The notes beneath the pieces were generated by a model. It did not search any database, was not told where the DNA came from, and saw nothing but the letters and a program-made list of their open reading frames with translations. Shown here piece by piece: positions 49,881 through 61,428 of a DNA stretch of 64,000 nucleotides. Position numbers and translations under genes: made by a program. Source of the DNA: Haemonchus contortus (taxonomy: Eukaryota; Nematoda; Chromadorea; Rhabditida; Trichostrongylidae); NCBI GenBank assembly GCA_000469685.2, contig LS997562.1, positions 62,001-126,000 on the forward strand. Reading direction: 5' to 3'. Positions within the stretch are counted from its first letter, which is position 1. Each line of letters begins with the position of its first letter.

Positions 49881-50464
49881 AATATAAATCGCGACTCGAC
49901 AAAATGATAAGATGTAAAGGGCGTATGTACAATGAGAATTCTGCTCCCAGGAAGTATGTACAGTTTCGCGGGCTTTGCTTGTCAGAACTTTTGTACACGC
50001 ACATCCTCACATCAAAACTGCGCACATGAGACATATGAAAAACTTGTTTTTGTGGTGCAGGCATTTGGAGTTGACAGCAACCTGGGGGCCTTTTCCGTAA
50101 AGGTGATGTTGTTGAAAAAAGAGTTCGCAATCATAGAGCTATTGTTCACCGGAAGCAAAAACTCATTTTTCTTAGGGTAGGGACATATTTCGGGAAACAA
50201 CACTATATATTGCGCCGCATGTCTTTGGATAAATGGAGTAGAAAACCGGTGAGCAAGCGAAGCTATCATCTCATCTATCAGTTATCCTTATCCTAGATCT
50301 CTATCCTATATACTTGTTCCTTCTTATCAACTCCTTTCCACGGGCCAAAGTTCAGCATGTGTTGGTCAGAGGAGGAGATTAATTACTGTTTAATTTCAGT
50401 AACATGTGAGGAAAACATTAACTGGATCTTATTCTCATCATTCCTTGCTAATAGATTACCACAA

Positions 50465-51045
50465 ACGCAAGCGTTGGCAACATTCAAGAATATCGAGGGA
50501 GTAGTGAAGAAGACACAAACATCCTGCGCCGCGCTCACCTTTTCGGCACTGCGGTCCTTCCTGCTTTGACATACGCCTCGAAGACTTGCACTCTACGAAA
50601 GCAGGATGAGCATGCAGTTAGCGTCATTCAACGCGCTGTGGGAAGGACGATGCTCGGAATTCTCCTACGTACGCAAGTGCAGAGGGGAATTCTTAGTTCC
50701 GAGCTACGTCAACGAGCGAAGGTCAGGGATGACGTTGCTAACGCCAAGATATCGAAGATCAGCTGGGCCGAACACGTTATGCTATATCGTGATGTACCCG
50801 TCGGACTAGGGCGGTTACGGACTGGATACCTCGGGTCACCAAAAGAACAAGAAGACAGCCGCCAGCGCGATGGTCAGACTTCTTTGGGAGAGCTCCGAAC
50901 GAACGGAATATTTTGCCTCGTGACCCTCGAGCGTGTAGATTCACTAGACTATTCTGGTCCTGACAGGGACGAATGAAGACGTTGCCGATGCCCGCTCGAG
51001 GAAGTCGATGGTCAAGGGGACGACAGGTGATACACGTGATACTAT
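50465..51045 (+). mobile_element. RTE 3' fragment (5'-truncated insertion)
   Basis: Begins at the KNIEGVVKK region of the intact RTE and runs to its 3' end, including the tail repeat (ACAGGTGATACACGTGATAC). Readable: [35 protein letters not shown]. Frameshifts at the start and near 50860. 5' truncation is the usual outcome of target-primed insertion. Confidence 0.85.
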
Positions 51046-51110
51046 TTACAAGACCTGTCCCTTCGACATTATTCAATGGTGTTAGCTTTCGAACAATAAC
51101 ATATGTGATA

Positions 51111-51785
51111 AGGCAGAGTTCATGATAATTTTGGGTTATCCAGATTAAGGCGAAAAATGAGAGTGAGGAGATTAGTGTGACGGAGGCGAAGAGAGCACGC
51201 AAATCGCTGCTTTCAAAGTGATAAAATGCCTCGAAAAGGACGTAAAAAAGGGCTGAATGAGAATTAAACTAGAAGATTGAAATAGTGGGGGTGTTTAAAC
51301 GAGCGAAACAATGTGTGCCATTGCATACGTGTGGGTCTGCTGCGAATAGTAGAATACAGTGAGCAAAAATGCCTCTGAAATTCATTCATTCATAAGTATT
51401 ATATAATTTAACAAAAGCAGTATTAACAGCAAAGGTAACCCACCTTTCCATCCTCGTAAGGTAGAAAATTAGAAAAATGACCAGTAGCAGAGAAAACAGA
51501 ATAGGAGTAAAACATCACCTCACCACCCTCCGATCAGCTGATTGCGTGCTGAACGTGTGGATTCCGGTGCGAATATTGCAATCTGAATCGCCTCTACAAC
51601 TCATCTGACATAAGATCGGCCGATGGGCGTAGCATTCGACCGATCCGGTAATAGGACTCCTGTTATGCCCTAGTTATTGAGTTTTTGGGCCCGACAGCGT
51701 CCTTTCGGTAACCCTTGGGGGCCACTGGCTAATTCTGAGGAGAAACCTATGGGACCATTTCTGTCGTGAACAGCGCCTATGAAGG
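51111..51785. mobile_element. Family A inverted-repeat element (copy, ~675 bp)
   Basis: Left end AAGGCAGAGTTCATGATAA, right end TGTCGTGAACAGCGCCT. Internally collinear with the reverse complement of the 21927-25966 element without its RTE (TGCATACGTGTGGGTCTGCTG, ATTCATTCATAAGTA). Its ACGTGTGGATTCCGGTGCGA region corresponds to the RTE target site. Confidence 0.65.
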
Positions 51786-51960
51786 CACAGTTCACGATAA
51801 AAATGGTTTATGAGATATTTCCCTAGGATAAACTTGCGGCCCTCTCTTATACCATATGTGGCGCTGTCAGGCCAGAAAAGGGCCTCGATAGGGCGTTATA
51901 AAAGCTCAAGGCCAAGACAAAGCTCAAGGATTGTCCCGTGTGCACCCTCGGACGAGTTTC
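51786..51960. mobile_element. Second family A element, abutting and inverted, truncated
   Basis: Starts AAGGCACAGTTCACGATAA, the cleanest example of this end, directly after the previous copy, so the two lie tail to tail. The match to 21927-22010 fades after about 170 bp. Confidence 0.5.
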
Positions 51961-51981
51961 AGCAGCATTGTAGATGCTGCA

Positions 51982-52429
51982 CTATTCACAAGTGAAGCCA
52001 AGTAGGAAGTTCAAACAATTTGTCATGACCCATAGCGACAATGGAAGGCAGTTCTGTACAGTTCTAGCTACAGCTCTTTCCGAAACTGCAACAACTAGAA
52101 TCCCGTTCAAGTACCCCTTCCATGTTACTTCGTCATAGTAATCTCGTCCAACCATTATTTTCCCTACTTCTGAGGAGCCTTTTTTATTGAAATCGGCGAG
52201 TTTTCTCGCTCTCTCCATCAACGATAAACTATACTCAACCTATATTTCCGCATTCCGACAAGAAATGGATACCCCCAGGATTATGGTATACTGTGCCTCT
52301 AACATCTGCAGAGTCAAAGCGAATAAGAGTATCAGCCATCCCTTCCTTTAGAGCACGCTGTTCCACATGTTCAGTCGTTGCTGAGACTTCGCCATTTTGG
52401 TTCTGAGGAATATCTTCACTTGTCGACAT
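51982..52429 (-). CDS. Possible gene fragment, unrecognised protein
   Basis: Two minus-strand frames with coding-like composition: from ATG 52429 (ADTLIRFDSADVRGTVYHNP) to about 52240, then a second frame from 52221 (ERARKLADFNKKGSSEVGKI, DYYDEVTWKGYLNG) to a stop at 51982. The frame change near 52240 could be an intron (AATATAG|GTTGAG can be read as donor or acceptor) or a frameshift. TAGTCAG stands two bases before the first ATG. I do not recognise the family. Confidence 0.35.
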
Positions 52430-53089
52430 GACTGACTATCCGGTAAGAGATGAGAAAACACAGCGCTCACATCTTACGCGATAGCTTGGATTATTCTTCA
52501 TTTTGGCCATACAGGGACATGTATTTAGATATATAAAACTAAAGATCATGAAACTGCGAAATGCTGTGTGATCTTATAGTGATTTCGTATACCACGGGAT
52601 CTTTATACCGTGAAGATTTCCAACTGCTCAAAACACAACGTATGGACGATTTTTCAGTGCGCCTAGTTGCGTGGCTACCCCTGTTGCCTGCGGGAACTCG
52701 ATCACACTCCCATATGGTCATTACCTGAGGGGAAGATACAAGTGGAAAAGAGTACAGGAACAAGGTAATAGAACGTTTCGAGGAAAACAGATCTTCTTGA
52801 AAAATAATTATTGTAAAGAAATTACCATTATCATTAAGGAATCACTTATACATCCATTTCCACTAACGCAGAGTACACAGAGTACATCAGTTACCAATAG
52901 TTTGATGCACATCCTTACGGCATATTAACATGGTCCGGTTTACGGGTTTTTGTCTCACTTTGAATAAGAATGTAAAGTAGCACCAAGGAGTGCTTCTAAA
53001 AATGAATACGTTTTTTTCCCAAGAGTGCACATCGATGCTGGACCTGTTTTGGCGAATTGTTGCTTCCTTGAATCAACGCCTTGATGTCA

Positions 53090-53310
53090 CGAGTCATGGA
53101 TTTACCCTAGAGGGAACCTTGGAAAGTTGATATGACAAACTGCCCCATTGAGTCAACGCAGACGTGAAAATCTTCACTGTATTACCTGTCGGCCCATTTA
53201 TCATCGCCTTGCTCGAGCCCGCATATATGAATCCTACATCCATGCTTGTCGCACACTGATGCAATTCACTGAATCCTCCTAAATCGACGGATAAAATATT
53301 CCTTGAAGTC
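53090..53310 (-). other. Coding-like repeat remnant, unrecognised
   Basis: The minus-strand frame contains LGGFSELHQCATSMDVGF and SKAMINGPTGNTVKIF. It looks like part of a dispersed element next to the RTE fragment at 53317, but I cannot name it. Confidence 0.25.
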
Positions 53311-53316
53311 AGAGCT

Positions 53317-53530
53317 TTAGCGAAAACGTCTAAGCGAGGGCTCGTAACCACCGCTCGTAACCCACGACGTGCTCGGCCAACCAAGTCTTCCCTTGACGTG
53401 AACAACAGCGTCCCTCACTTCCGTTCGTTGCCGGAACTGCAATCTCCGAATTCCGTTCTGAACTCTTGTATATGGAGAAGCTCCAAACATTCCCTTTTCT
53501 ACGGCGCGAAATGCGAAAGAAAGAAAATCG
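53317..53530 (-). mobile_element. RTE retrotransposon fragment
   Basis: Minus-strand peptide FRAVEKGMFGASPYTRVQNG...RRLQFRQRTEVRDAV matches the intact RTE ([33 protein letters not shown]). Short and broken. Confidence 0.75.
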
Positions 53531-55434
53531 ATAATCATATCACAAAGTGATCAGAAGTTAAATACTCAATCCTTCTCGCCAGTACTCACAACCTGGTACA
53601 ATAGTGCAACACAGTTGAAGGAAAGTTAATAATCGTGATTTAAAGAAGACTCATGGCAAGATCATCACAATTTTCATGATGTGGGAGCAACAGTAACAAC
53701 GTTGATCAGCAAGTTGAATACTTCTTTGCTTCCTGAGGGCTCTTTATTCAAGAATTCTTTATTCGATCAATGTAGAGGCCGATGGTTTGCAACGGATGAA
53801 GAAAAAGTGTTTGCCTCCTAATCGCAGCAATTCCATTCATAAGAAGTGCCTTGCGTACCGTTCCTATTTGGAATTGTTTAGGAGTTAGACGTAAGTTTTG
53901 CATCTTGACATGACTCGTCGAGATGTGACAATGACGAGCCACTGAGGTATTGAATCATGTTTCAATTGGACCATGTTTCGGAAGGAGATCTTGAAGTTGC
54001 GGAGATCTTGAATTCGCACGTAGAAGGTGGTTCCGCGTTATTTTTCATCATTTTCTATTCCAAGTTAAAAATACAATTAAACACAGCTTTTCAAGACACA
54101 TGTAAGACATACACAAAATACACAAAATTCGTGTGAAGGACTCATTCTGGGAAAGCTATATTTCGAAGCATACAACCAAGTTTGGAGAATTACTTCGTCC
54201 TATATGATAATAAGGTTCTGATATGAGGATAAGGCCGTAGACAGCCAATGCTCTGTAGGAATGTTGTAGCAGACATGATCCGAGATAATTGCTTCCTTTG
54301 TCGTGAAACCCTCAATATCAGCGCGCGACGTACCCTAGTAGATTAACCATTTTCCAATTTCCGAGCAACCTAAATTCTACAACTGCAATGTGTACTATTC
54401 AGTTCTGCATATACAGATGTACTGCAGTGATACATAGACCAAGACTCGAAAAAAAAGCTTTGTCTCTGTCTCGTCCCCATTATTAGATTTACATTTTTCT
54501 CTAGAAAAGTCACTAAGTGTGGACGGCAGGGCTCGACTCCAATGTCCGGTGAACAGCAGAGGATGATAACGAGTAAGAACTAACAGCTCGGCACAATGTT
54601 AGACCCACTACCATTGCATAGCAAATATTCTCGAGAATCGAACACTACAAGTAGAGCTGTGAAATATGGTTTGGTAAGGAAATAAGATTTAGTCAATTCA
54701 ACAGGGTATGCCGCATTCGGCTGCTGGCGGTCGCACAACAGAAAAGCGCTGACCTCGAGACAAGTCACTCGTTCCCGCAGAGTAGCGACTGTAGTGTATT
54801 TTGAAAACAAACCCTTGGTTTCTTTGCAATCTTGCATTGCAATCATTAATGTGTTCGGACTCTCTACGACTGGCATTCTCAGGGAAAGTTATCCGCGTTG
54901 AAAATGTAGTTGGGAGGTGCCAGACACTTGTGCTCTGCGTCTGTTCATTTATTACCCCATCTAATCATCTCTCGCATCCCGGAGCTCCTCCCCTAATTTT
55001 TAGGAGGAGAAGAACCCATCTCTGCGATCTCTATGCACTCTGCCGGTGGCGTCAGAGACGCAGAGCACAAAAGGGCGATGGCACCCTTCCTTAGCTACAT
55101 TTCCACCGATATCCGCCTCAAAAATTTATCATCGTGTAACTATGCTGGGGGTACTCCGAAAACTGACGGTGCAGTATATTCCGAAGCGTGCCTCGTACGT
55201 ATCTAACCTCAATCTACCAGTGCACGTTGCTTGACCCCTTGCATTCGAGTCAGGTTCCCTTCCAAAATAGGTCCGGGACCAACACAAGTCCAATACGGCG
55301 GGAACAATCAAATCAAAAGTTACTCTGTTAATAGGACTGGGAGCGAGTTTCGAACAAAAATCAAACCAAAATGTCCCGTTCACGAGCGAACCTACCCTGC
55401 CTCTTTCCGCTCATAGTTGACGTCGTCCAAAAAG

Positions 55435-55905
55435 ACTCATGGATGGACCATTGAAGACCATCTCCTACGATGATGACATCGCTCTGATAGCGGAGAGCAA
55501 TGAAGAACTTCGGGAAGAGCAAAGACAGCTCCACTCCACTGAAATGAGGATGCTCATTGGGCTTGCGATTGGACACGACTGGGGGAAGAAGACGTCAGGA
55601 CGGCTATGCAACCATCCCCTGTTTAGCTGAAGATGAGAAAGCAGCGTGTGCTGGCTTGGGCATATGCTGATAAAACCACGAATCCATCCGATAAGGAAGG
55701 CAATGAAGCTCGAGGTTAAGCGACCGCGAAGCGACTAAAAGAAGAGGTGGCAGGACGCGATCAGGAGGACCTCGCCGAAGCTAAAGTGACGGCAGAAGAT
55801 CCCGTAGATAAGAAGAAGTGAAGACAGACGAGAATAGCGGACCTTGCGACGGCGCGGAATTAACGTAGGGAAAAGAGGAAGAAGAAAAGATGATGATGAT
55901 GAACA
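55435..55905 (+). mobile_element. Second RTE-like family, 3' fragment
   Basis: Starts with the RT core variant SYDDDIALIAESNEELREE (FADD-type motif), then RQLHSTEMRM, CWLGHMLIKPRIHPIRKAM, KKRWQDAIR and ends in a (GATGAT)n tail at about 55888-55901. An internal part is deleted between the YDDD and HSTEMRM blocks. It differs clearly from the 22-25 kb RTE. Confidence 0.75.
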
Positions 55906-56029
55906 CGATAGATCATTAGTTTTGTTTTGATGATTCGTTTATTGCCTTGATGGTGCTCCTCCGGTAATAGTTAATTTTTATGCTTTTTGATAATGAGTTG
56001 TATACCTTCATGTGGCAAGTGTGCATGCA

Positions 56030-56930
56030 ATCCTACTTTATATAATAATTCGCTAAGTGTGTCTGTTGGTGTGTCGGTGTGTTTGTGTGTGTGTGTGTTT
56101 GTGTGTATGTGTGTGTGTCGGTGTGTGTGTCTGACCGGAAATTTATAACTCCTGTCCCCGTGGACCTAGAGCGTTCGAATTTGGTATGAGTAAGGGGGGT
56201 AGGACGGGAACACCTATGGTAGGTGGCAGGACCGGACTCCATTCATAGGGAGCGCGGCGTACGCGTTAGAAATTTTGGGCCGCAAATTCCTAACTCCTGT
56301 TCCCGTGGACCTAGAAAGCTCAAAATTGGCAGGAGTACAGGGGGCAGGATGGGAACACTTATGGTGGGTGGCAGGACCGGACTCCATGCACAGGGAGCGG
56401 GGCGTGCGCGATAGCAATTTTGGGCCGCAAATTCATAACTCCTGTTAACGTGGACCGAAATTCTTCAAACTTGGTAGGAATACGGGGGGCAGGATGGGAA
56501 TACTCATGGTGGGTGGCGGAACCGGATTCCATGCTCAGGGGGCGGGGCATGCGCAATAAAAATCTCAGCCGCAAACTCATAACTTTTGTTTACGTGTACC
56601 TAGAGCGTCCAAATTTGGTAGGATCACACTTTTCGTATTAAAAGTGGAACCTCAGCATTCTAATAGGTGATGCAGGATATGAAGGGATGGTAGATACTCG
56701 GTGACAGGAACTGATGATAACTGATAAGGGAAGATAAGGGACCTAGGAGAGCCACCTACCGATCAAAATCCTAACATCTTCGGTATCTACGATGTAGCTT
56801 TGACCGTTCAGTATGTTTCATTCGATATGACGGGATGGTAGAGCAGGGTGACAAAAGTGAGTGGTAAGTGCAGTGGAAGGGACCCATTAGGGCAATACGA
56901 TAAGTAGATTGAAACTTTGTTCATCTTTAC
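56030..56930 (+). repeat. Family B composite repeat: (GT)n + 145-bp tandem units + TATC-rich tail
   Basis: TATATAATAATTCGCTAAGTG leads into (GT)n (56057-56130). Then come 3.5 tandem units with 145, 145 and 144 bp spacing (TAACTCC at 56146, 56291, 56436; TAACTTT at 56580), each with GGGGCAGGATGGGAA and GGTGGCAGGACCGGACTCC. Then comes a GACAGGAACTGATGATAACTGATAA-type region. Mirror image of the 16033-16850 copy. Confidence 0.8.
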
Positions 56931-58024
56931 CACTAGATTACGACCGCTACCCAGCTAGGTTTGTGATTCAATGAAGGATCCTCTTTGCACGAGGTCATTT
57001 GCGAAAAAACGTATTCGACCGCCTGTAATCTAGAATTTTCAACTAATGATATCTTTGAAGAAAATGGTCCATCGGTAAAAAAAATCTGATAATGGTGCTA
57101 TCATCACTCAGAACATCTCCACAGCATCATCTTTGTTTGTCAACAGTTGGATTTTTGATGGGTATTTATTTCTAAGCGAGCGAAGGTTCGAGACTTCCGA
57201 TCAAAGGCGTAAGCACCGACTTCAACTGAATACCATTTGCACTGCCTGCTAGTCTTGTGTCAAATTTCGTATACAGGAAACTGTTTTTTGTTTCAAGAAA
57301 GGAGTGGAGAATTGGACTTACTACAACTATCTAAGAAAGAGGGAATCTTTCGATTTCTGTTGTGCCAAAGAAGGATTTCAAGCTCTGTTTCAGTTCCATA
57401 CCCTCACTCAGCTAAACACGAAAAAGAAACATAATCTCAGCCAAACAGCGAAAAAAACTCAAATCTATAAACTTTGAAAAAGGGAAAAAATTCTTGAGTT
57501 TAACATTTCTCGGAATAGGGTGTTTGCACAAGAAGGAGGAGAGCCTGGCGTTAGCCGGGCGATCCGACCTGTGAATGATAAGTAAACATATTTACGCAAT
57601 GAAAAAACGTTAACAGTCGGCTGCCGACCTTTTCAATTACCTGGCTTTCACTTCGATGCTTCTCGTGTCTTGATATATTGTTGTTATTTGAGTAACTGGT
57701 GGACTGAACAAAACACTACTTACTGAACCTTACACTGCAACCTTAGAACTTCCATTTTATGCGTACAAGGCGGCTAGGCACGCTATTGCGTGCGCTAGGG
57801 GCTCTAGCCATCAGGGACGGAAACATATGCTTAACATAAGCTTCTGATTTTCATTACAGAACTTTATCATCTGAGCCTCTTCCCTGACACCTCTGTAGCG
57901 GCCATCGTTTTTTTTTTGGGAGTGAGATGGGGCCGTGTGTGGCCATAGAGAGTACTTAATAATTTCAATGTAAGCCCACTCTAGTGCTGTAAATCTTGTA
58001 GAATCTGACCACATTTGTTCCACT
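56931..58024. other. No gene recognised
   Basis: AT-rich sequence; no feature supported. Confidence 0.25.
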
Positions 58025-59110
58025 AAATTTTACCACTTTTCCCGCATCCCACAATGTTTCTAAATAGCTTTAAAATTTTGATCTAAGCCCCGGCCACTCA
58101 AGTGCCAATCCGCCCACTTCTGGGATTTGACTTTATTTGTACTTTTACACCTCAACACCTTTTAGCAGCATCCCAGAACGTTTCTGAATGGAGTTATATA
58201 TTTTTGATCTAAGCTCCGCCCACTTTGGTGCCAGCCCCGCCCACTTCTGGGATTTGACCACATTTGTTCTTTTACACCTCACCACCTTTTCGCCGCATCT
58301 CAGAACGTTTCTGAACAGAGTTATAAATTTTCGTCTTAGTCCCACCCACTTTAGTGCCAACTCCGCCCACTTTGGTGCCAGCCCCGCCCACTTCTGAGCT
58401 TTGACCACACTTGTTCTTTTACACCTTAATACCTTTTTGCCGCATCCCAGAACGTTTCTGAATGGAGTTATACATTTTTGATCAAAGCCCCGCCCACCTC
58501 TGGGATTTGACCACATTTGTTCTTTTGCACCTTAATACCTTTTTGCCGCATCCCAGAACGTTTCTGAATGGAGTTATACACTTTTGATCTAAGCTCCGCC
58601 CACTTTGGTGCCAGCCCCGCCCACATCGAGGGTTTGGCCACATTTGTTCCATGACCTCCAAGCACTTTTTTGCTGCATTCTAGAGCGTTTCCGAACGAAG
58701 TTGCACTCATTTTTGAAAAGTAGCTTTCACCTTAGCGCACGCCCCGCCCACCGTGGGCGTGGCTTCGCTAAGCTTACGCATGCCCAGCACGCAAAAGGCC
58801 CTGCTCACTCTTTTTATTTTTTTTCTGGCCTCTGCGCCCCAATTGAATCGAGTTATGAATACATCTGAAAAGTACCGCCCATTTTGAGAAAGCTCCGCCC
58901 ACAGCATGTGGGTCTTCACCTTCTGGTTTCTTGACCCAATCCCCACCTTTGAACATTTTTCCCCGGTGCCTGGACTTTTTCGAAGCAAAAATAAGATGTT
59001 TGACTGTTGGCACCGCCCATTCCATCGCTTGCCCCGCCCCCCCCGTGGGCGGAGCTCCGCAGAGCTCATATGTGCTCTGTTAATCTTGTCCCAGGCTCCA
59101 CCAATCCCGA
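58025..59110 (+). repeat. CCGCCCAC-rich nested minisatellite
   Basis: Repeat anchor CAGAACGTTTCTGAA occurs at 58174, 58301, 58448 and 58554, with a degenerate copy at about 58680. Spacings of 127, 147, 106 and ~126 bp equal a 106-bp unit plus 0, 1 or 2 extra ~20-bp blocks (CCCGCCCACTTTGGTGCCAG). After about 58720 the array decays into scattered CCGCCCAC blocks up to about 59050. Confidence 0.85.
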
Positions 59111-59164
59111 ACTTGTCCCGACCTCTAAAGGTGTTTTTTTCCGGTGAAACAGAATTGCGTGAAC

Positions 59165-59265
59165 ACACAGACATACATACATACATACATACATACATAC
59201 ATACATACATACATACATAACAAACAAACAGACACACCAAACTTGTGGATTATATATAGAGAGAT
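59165..59265 (+). repeat. (ACAT)n microsatellite with ACACCAA...TATATAGAGAG end
   Basis: About 12 ACAT units (59170-59218), then CAGACACACCAAACTTGTGG and ATTATATATAGAGAGATT. The same right-hand junction follows tandem GACA-type repeats at 61340-61425 and 62040-62135. Confidence 0.8.
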
Positions 59266-59519
59266 TTTCCAGGTCCTTTCAAATCCGTGCCGAGAAGGCT
59301 CCTCTAGAAAAAGTAAGGAACTTAGCAGAGAAGTCAATAGGCCTTGAAAAGGGGTTGTTGCGATATTCAAAAGATGGTTACATTTGTTTTGCATCAAGCA
59401 GTGACTACTGCACATATACTGGACTTGGTAAATAGGCACGTCGTTCTATTTATGTCATCTCCGGGTCAGCGCGAGTTCTTGTTCGAGAGTATCGTGCTTG
59501 GCTCAGGCTAAGTATACCC

Positions 59520-60110
59520 CTGATGTACCCCAACCGTGACACTTACTGCTTTCGAAAGGCCGTCCGGAGTACTTTTTGTTCTCGTGGAGCCATAAACATG
59601 TCCTTGACCATAGATATAATGTGTTCTGAAACCTTTCGTTCTTGGAGTGCTCTCCAGAGGACATGTCGTAGAAGAAGGTCAAAGAGCTTGCCCAGGCTAG
59701 TTAGCTGTGTCTACGCTTTACTCCATACATCTTTATTACTACTCTACCTATGAAAATGGCATCCGTTGTAGATCTTTGTGATATGAAGCCGTACTGCTCC
59801 TGTGAGATCGGGACAACTTCCCTCAATCTTGGGCCGATCAGCCGCTCGTACAGTTCCATCGGTGAGCAGTAGACCGATCTCCCGGTAGTTGGAACATTCC
59901 ATTTCCGTTCCCCTCCTAGAGCACTGCTCTTCCACGCACCTGAAAATCTTCCTTCGTTATCACAGGTTTCAGGAATCCGGTAAACCACTTGTTCTCGTGC
60001 TCTTCGAGCGTCATCCATGCGTCACAAGTTGCCTTCCCAACCACCAAATGAAAATTGCTCGACAGATCTCATCCTCTGTCCCATTCTGCGAAAGAGGAAA
60101 AGATTGACTA
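59520..60110 (-). mobile_element. Second RTE-like family, RT fragment
   Basis: Minus-strand pieces: WNVPTTGRSVYCSPMELYER, LREVVPISQEQYGFISQRST, TDAIFIGRVV, then (new frame) ERKVSEHIISMVKDMFMAPRE and AVSVTVGVHQ-like. These are RT domain blocks 2 to 5 of an RTE-clade element, related to the fragment at 55.4 kb rather than to the intact RTE. Several stops. Confidence 0.75.
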
Positions 60111-60161
60111 TAATAGAGAAAAAATAAATGATTGAATAAATGAAGAAGTTAGACGTGAAGG

Positions 60162-60584
60162 TTAACTTTTTTCAAACACAATAAGTTGAACCGAGCAGAC
60201 TTCCCTTGCAAAATCTACATGTAGGCACAGCTCTCTAGAGAATGCTTTCCCAAATTTACTATCAAGGGGCAACCAAAAAACGATTTTGTTTCGCCCATCA
60301 ATGCCACATTTGACAAGTAGTTTTGACGGCCTCAAAGAAGCTGCACCATTTATATAAAAACACATATGTCTGGGTTGAACTGGTGATGATTTTGTTTTGT
60401 GGAACATCTCTGGTATGTGGATGTTAGCAAGAGTAAAAATAAGTAGCATGTCTGTCTGAGAAAACGCGGGCATTAATCCAAAGTCCAATCCTTCCGTCGC
60501 TATAAACTGATTAAAACTTTCATTCGCAGACTTGCGGCTATTGCGCTCTGTTGTGTCTGCCTGCGCTGTCAATACTGACTCCAT
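60162..60584 (-). CDS. Hypothetical 140-aa ORF
   Basis: Uninterrupted frame from ATG 60584 to a stop at 60162. Balanced composition (SANESFNQFIATEGLDFGLM, HMCFYINGAASLRPSKLL, IVFWLPLDSKF), no transmembrane or signal segment evident, no recognised family. A GTCAATAtggagtcAGTATTGAC inverted sequence surrounds the start. It could be a single-exon gene, a retrocopy, an exon or chance. Confidence 0.35.
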   Translation of the reverse strand: MESVLTAQADTTERNSRKSANESFNQFIATEGLDFGLMPAFSQTDMLLIFTLANIHIPEMFHKTKSSPVQPRHMCFYINGAASLRPSKLLVKCGIDGRNKIVFWLPLDSKFGKAFSRELCLHVDFAREVCSVQLIVFEKS

Positions 60585-61334
60585 ATTGACTCTTCTAACT
60601 TTGATGTATCCGGATTTCGGCCTGTTTCTACCGCTCCTATTTCATCGCTGGTCTGTGTGAGCACCTACGTGGCAGGGTGTGTTTTATTCAAAGAACTTTG
60701 CCACTCGGGAAGGTTTACTTTTCGACTTTTCTTCTATCTTTGGCCCGCATCGGCATTGCGATTCATCGATCATTCTATCGACTGTTTTTCGTTTGATCTC
60801 ACAATCGAAACTGCTTGTGGGTGGTGGTTAGTTTCAAGCAAGCCACCACTCGAGGTCTATTGATTCGTCGATTTCATTAGATTCATCAATCGACTGCATT
60901 ATGGACACCCCTCTGGCGCCTAGTTTTCTTCAGCTACAATGTAAGGGAGCCCAAAAAGGCAACTGATCTTGAGCCATCACCTACTCCAGCAAATGACCTC
61001 GATAATCACATAGCTGCATTGAAAGAAGACGAATGCTGTCCCTTCATCGAAGGGTGGTCCTTAGTTACCTCATTGATGATAGGAAGCAGACTCCGGCAAT
61101 TAAGCAATTGTGTACGGAACTCACAAAAGAGGTCAAGTCTCTCAGGCATTAAAATTCGCTCTTGAAACAACAGCTGTTTGTTTGTAACGATAGCTGTTTC
61201 AAAATGTCTATGTCAGGAGTTGCTGAAGGCAATTACGCCCTATTCTCCGCAAATGCTGCTCATGTTATTCACTGCATACGTGATGTGCTTGATTATTTAT
61301 CTACTAGGTTTTCCATATCTTTGTCGTAATCACA

Positions 61335-61428
61335 AGTTTCGCGGCGGACAGACCGACGAACCGACAGAACGACAAACTTACAAACCGACACACCAAGTTT
61401 CTGCTTTATAATTGAGAGAGATTGATTG
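61335..61428 (+). repeat. GACA-type tandem repeat with conserved tail
   Basis: GCGGACAGACCGACGAACCG... followed by ACACCAAGTTTCTGCTTTATAATTGAGAGAGA. Nearly the same block occurs at 62036-62135. Confidence 0.7.

Noticed and set aside
58025..58720. CRISPR-like array
   Set aside because: Spacing varies in 20-bp steps with related, not unique, intervening sequence, and the genome is eukaryotic. It is a nested minisatellite.
58145..59240. Long minus-strand frames (123-177 codons) with repeated peptides
   Set aside because: They are translations of the CCGCCCAC minisatellite and the ACAT microsatellite, not genes.
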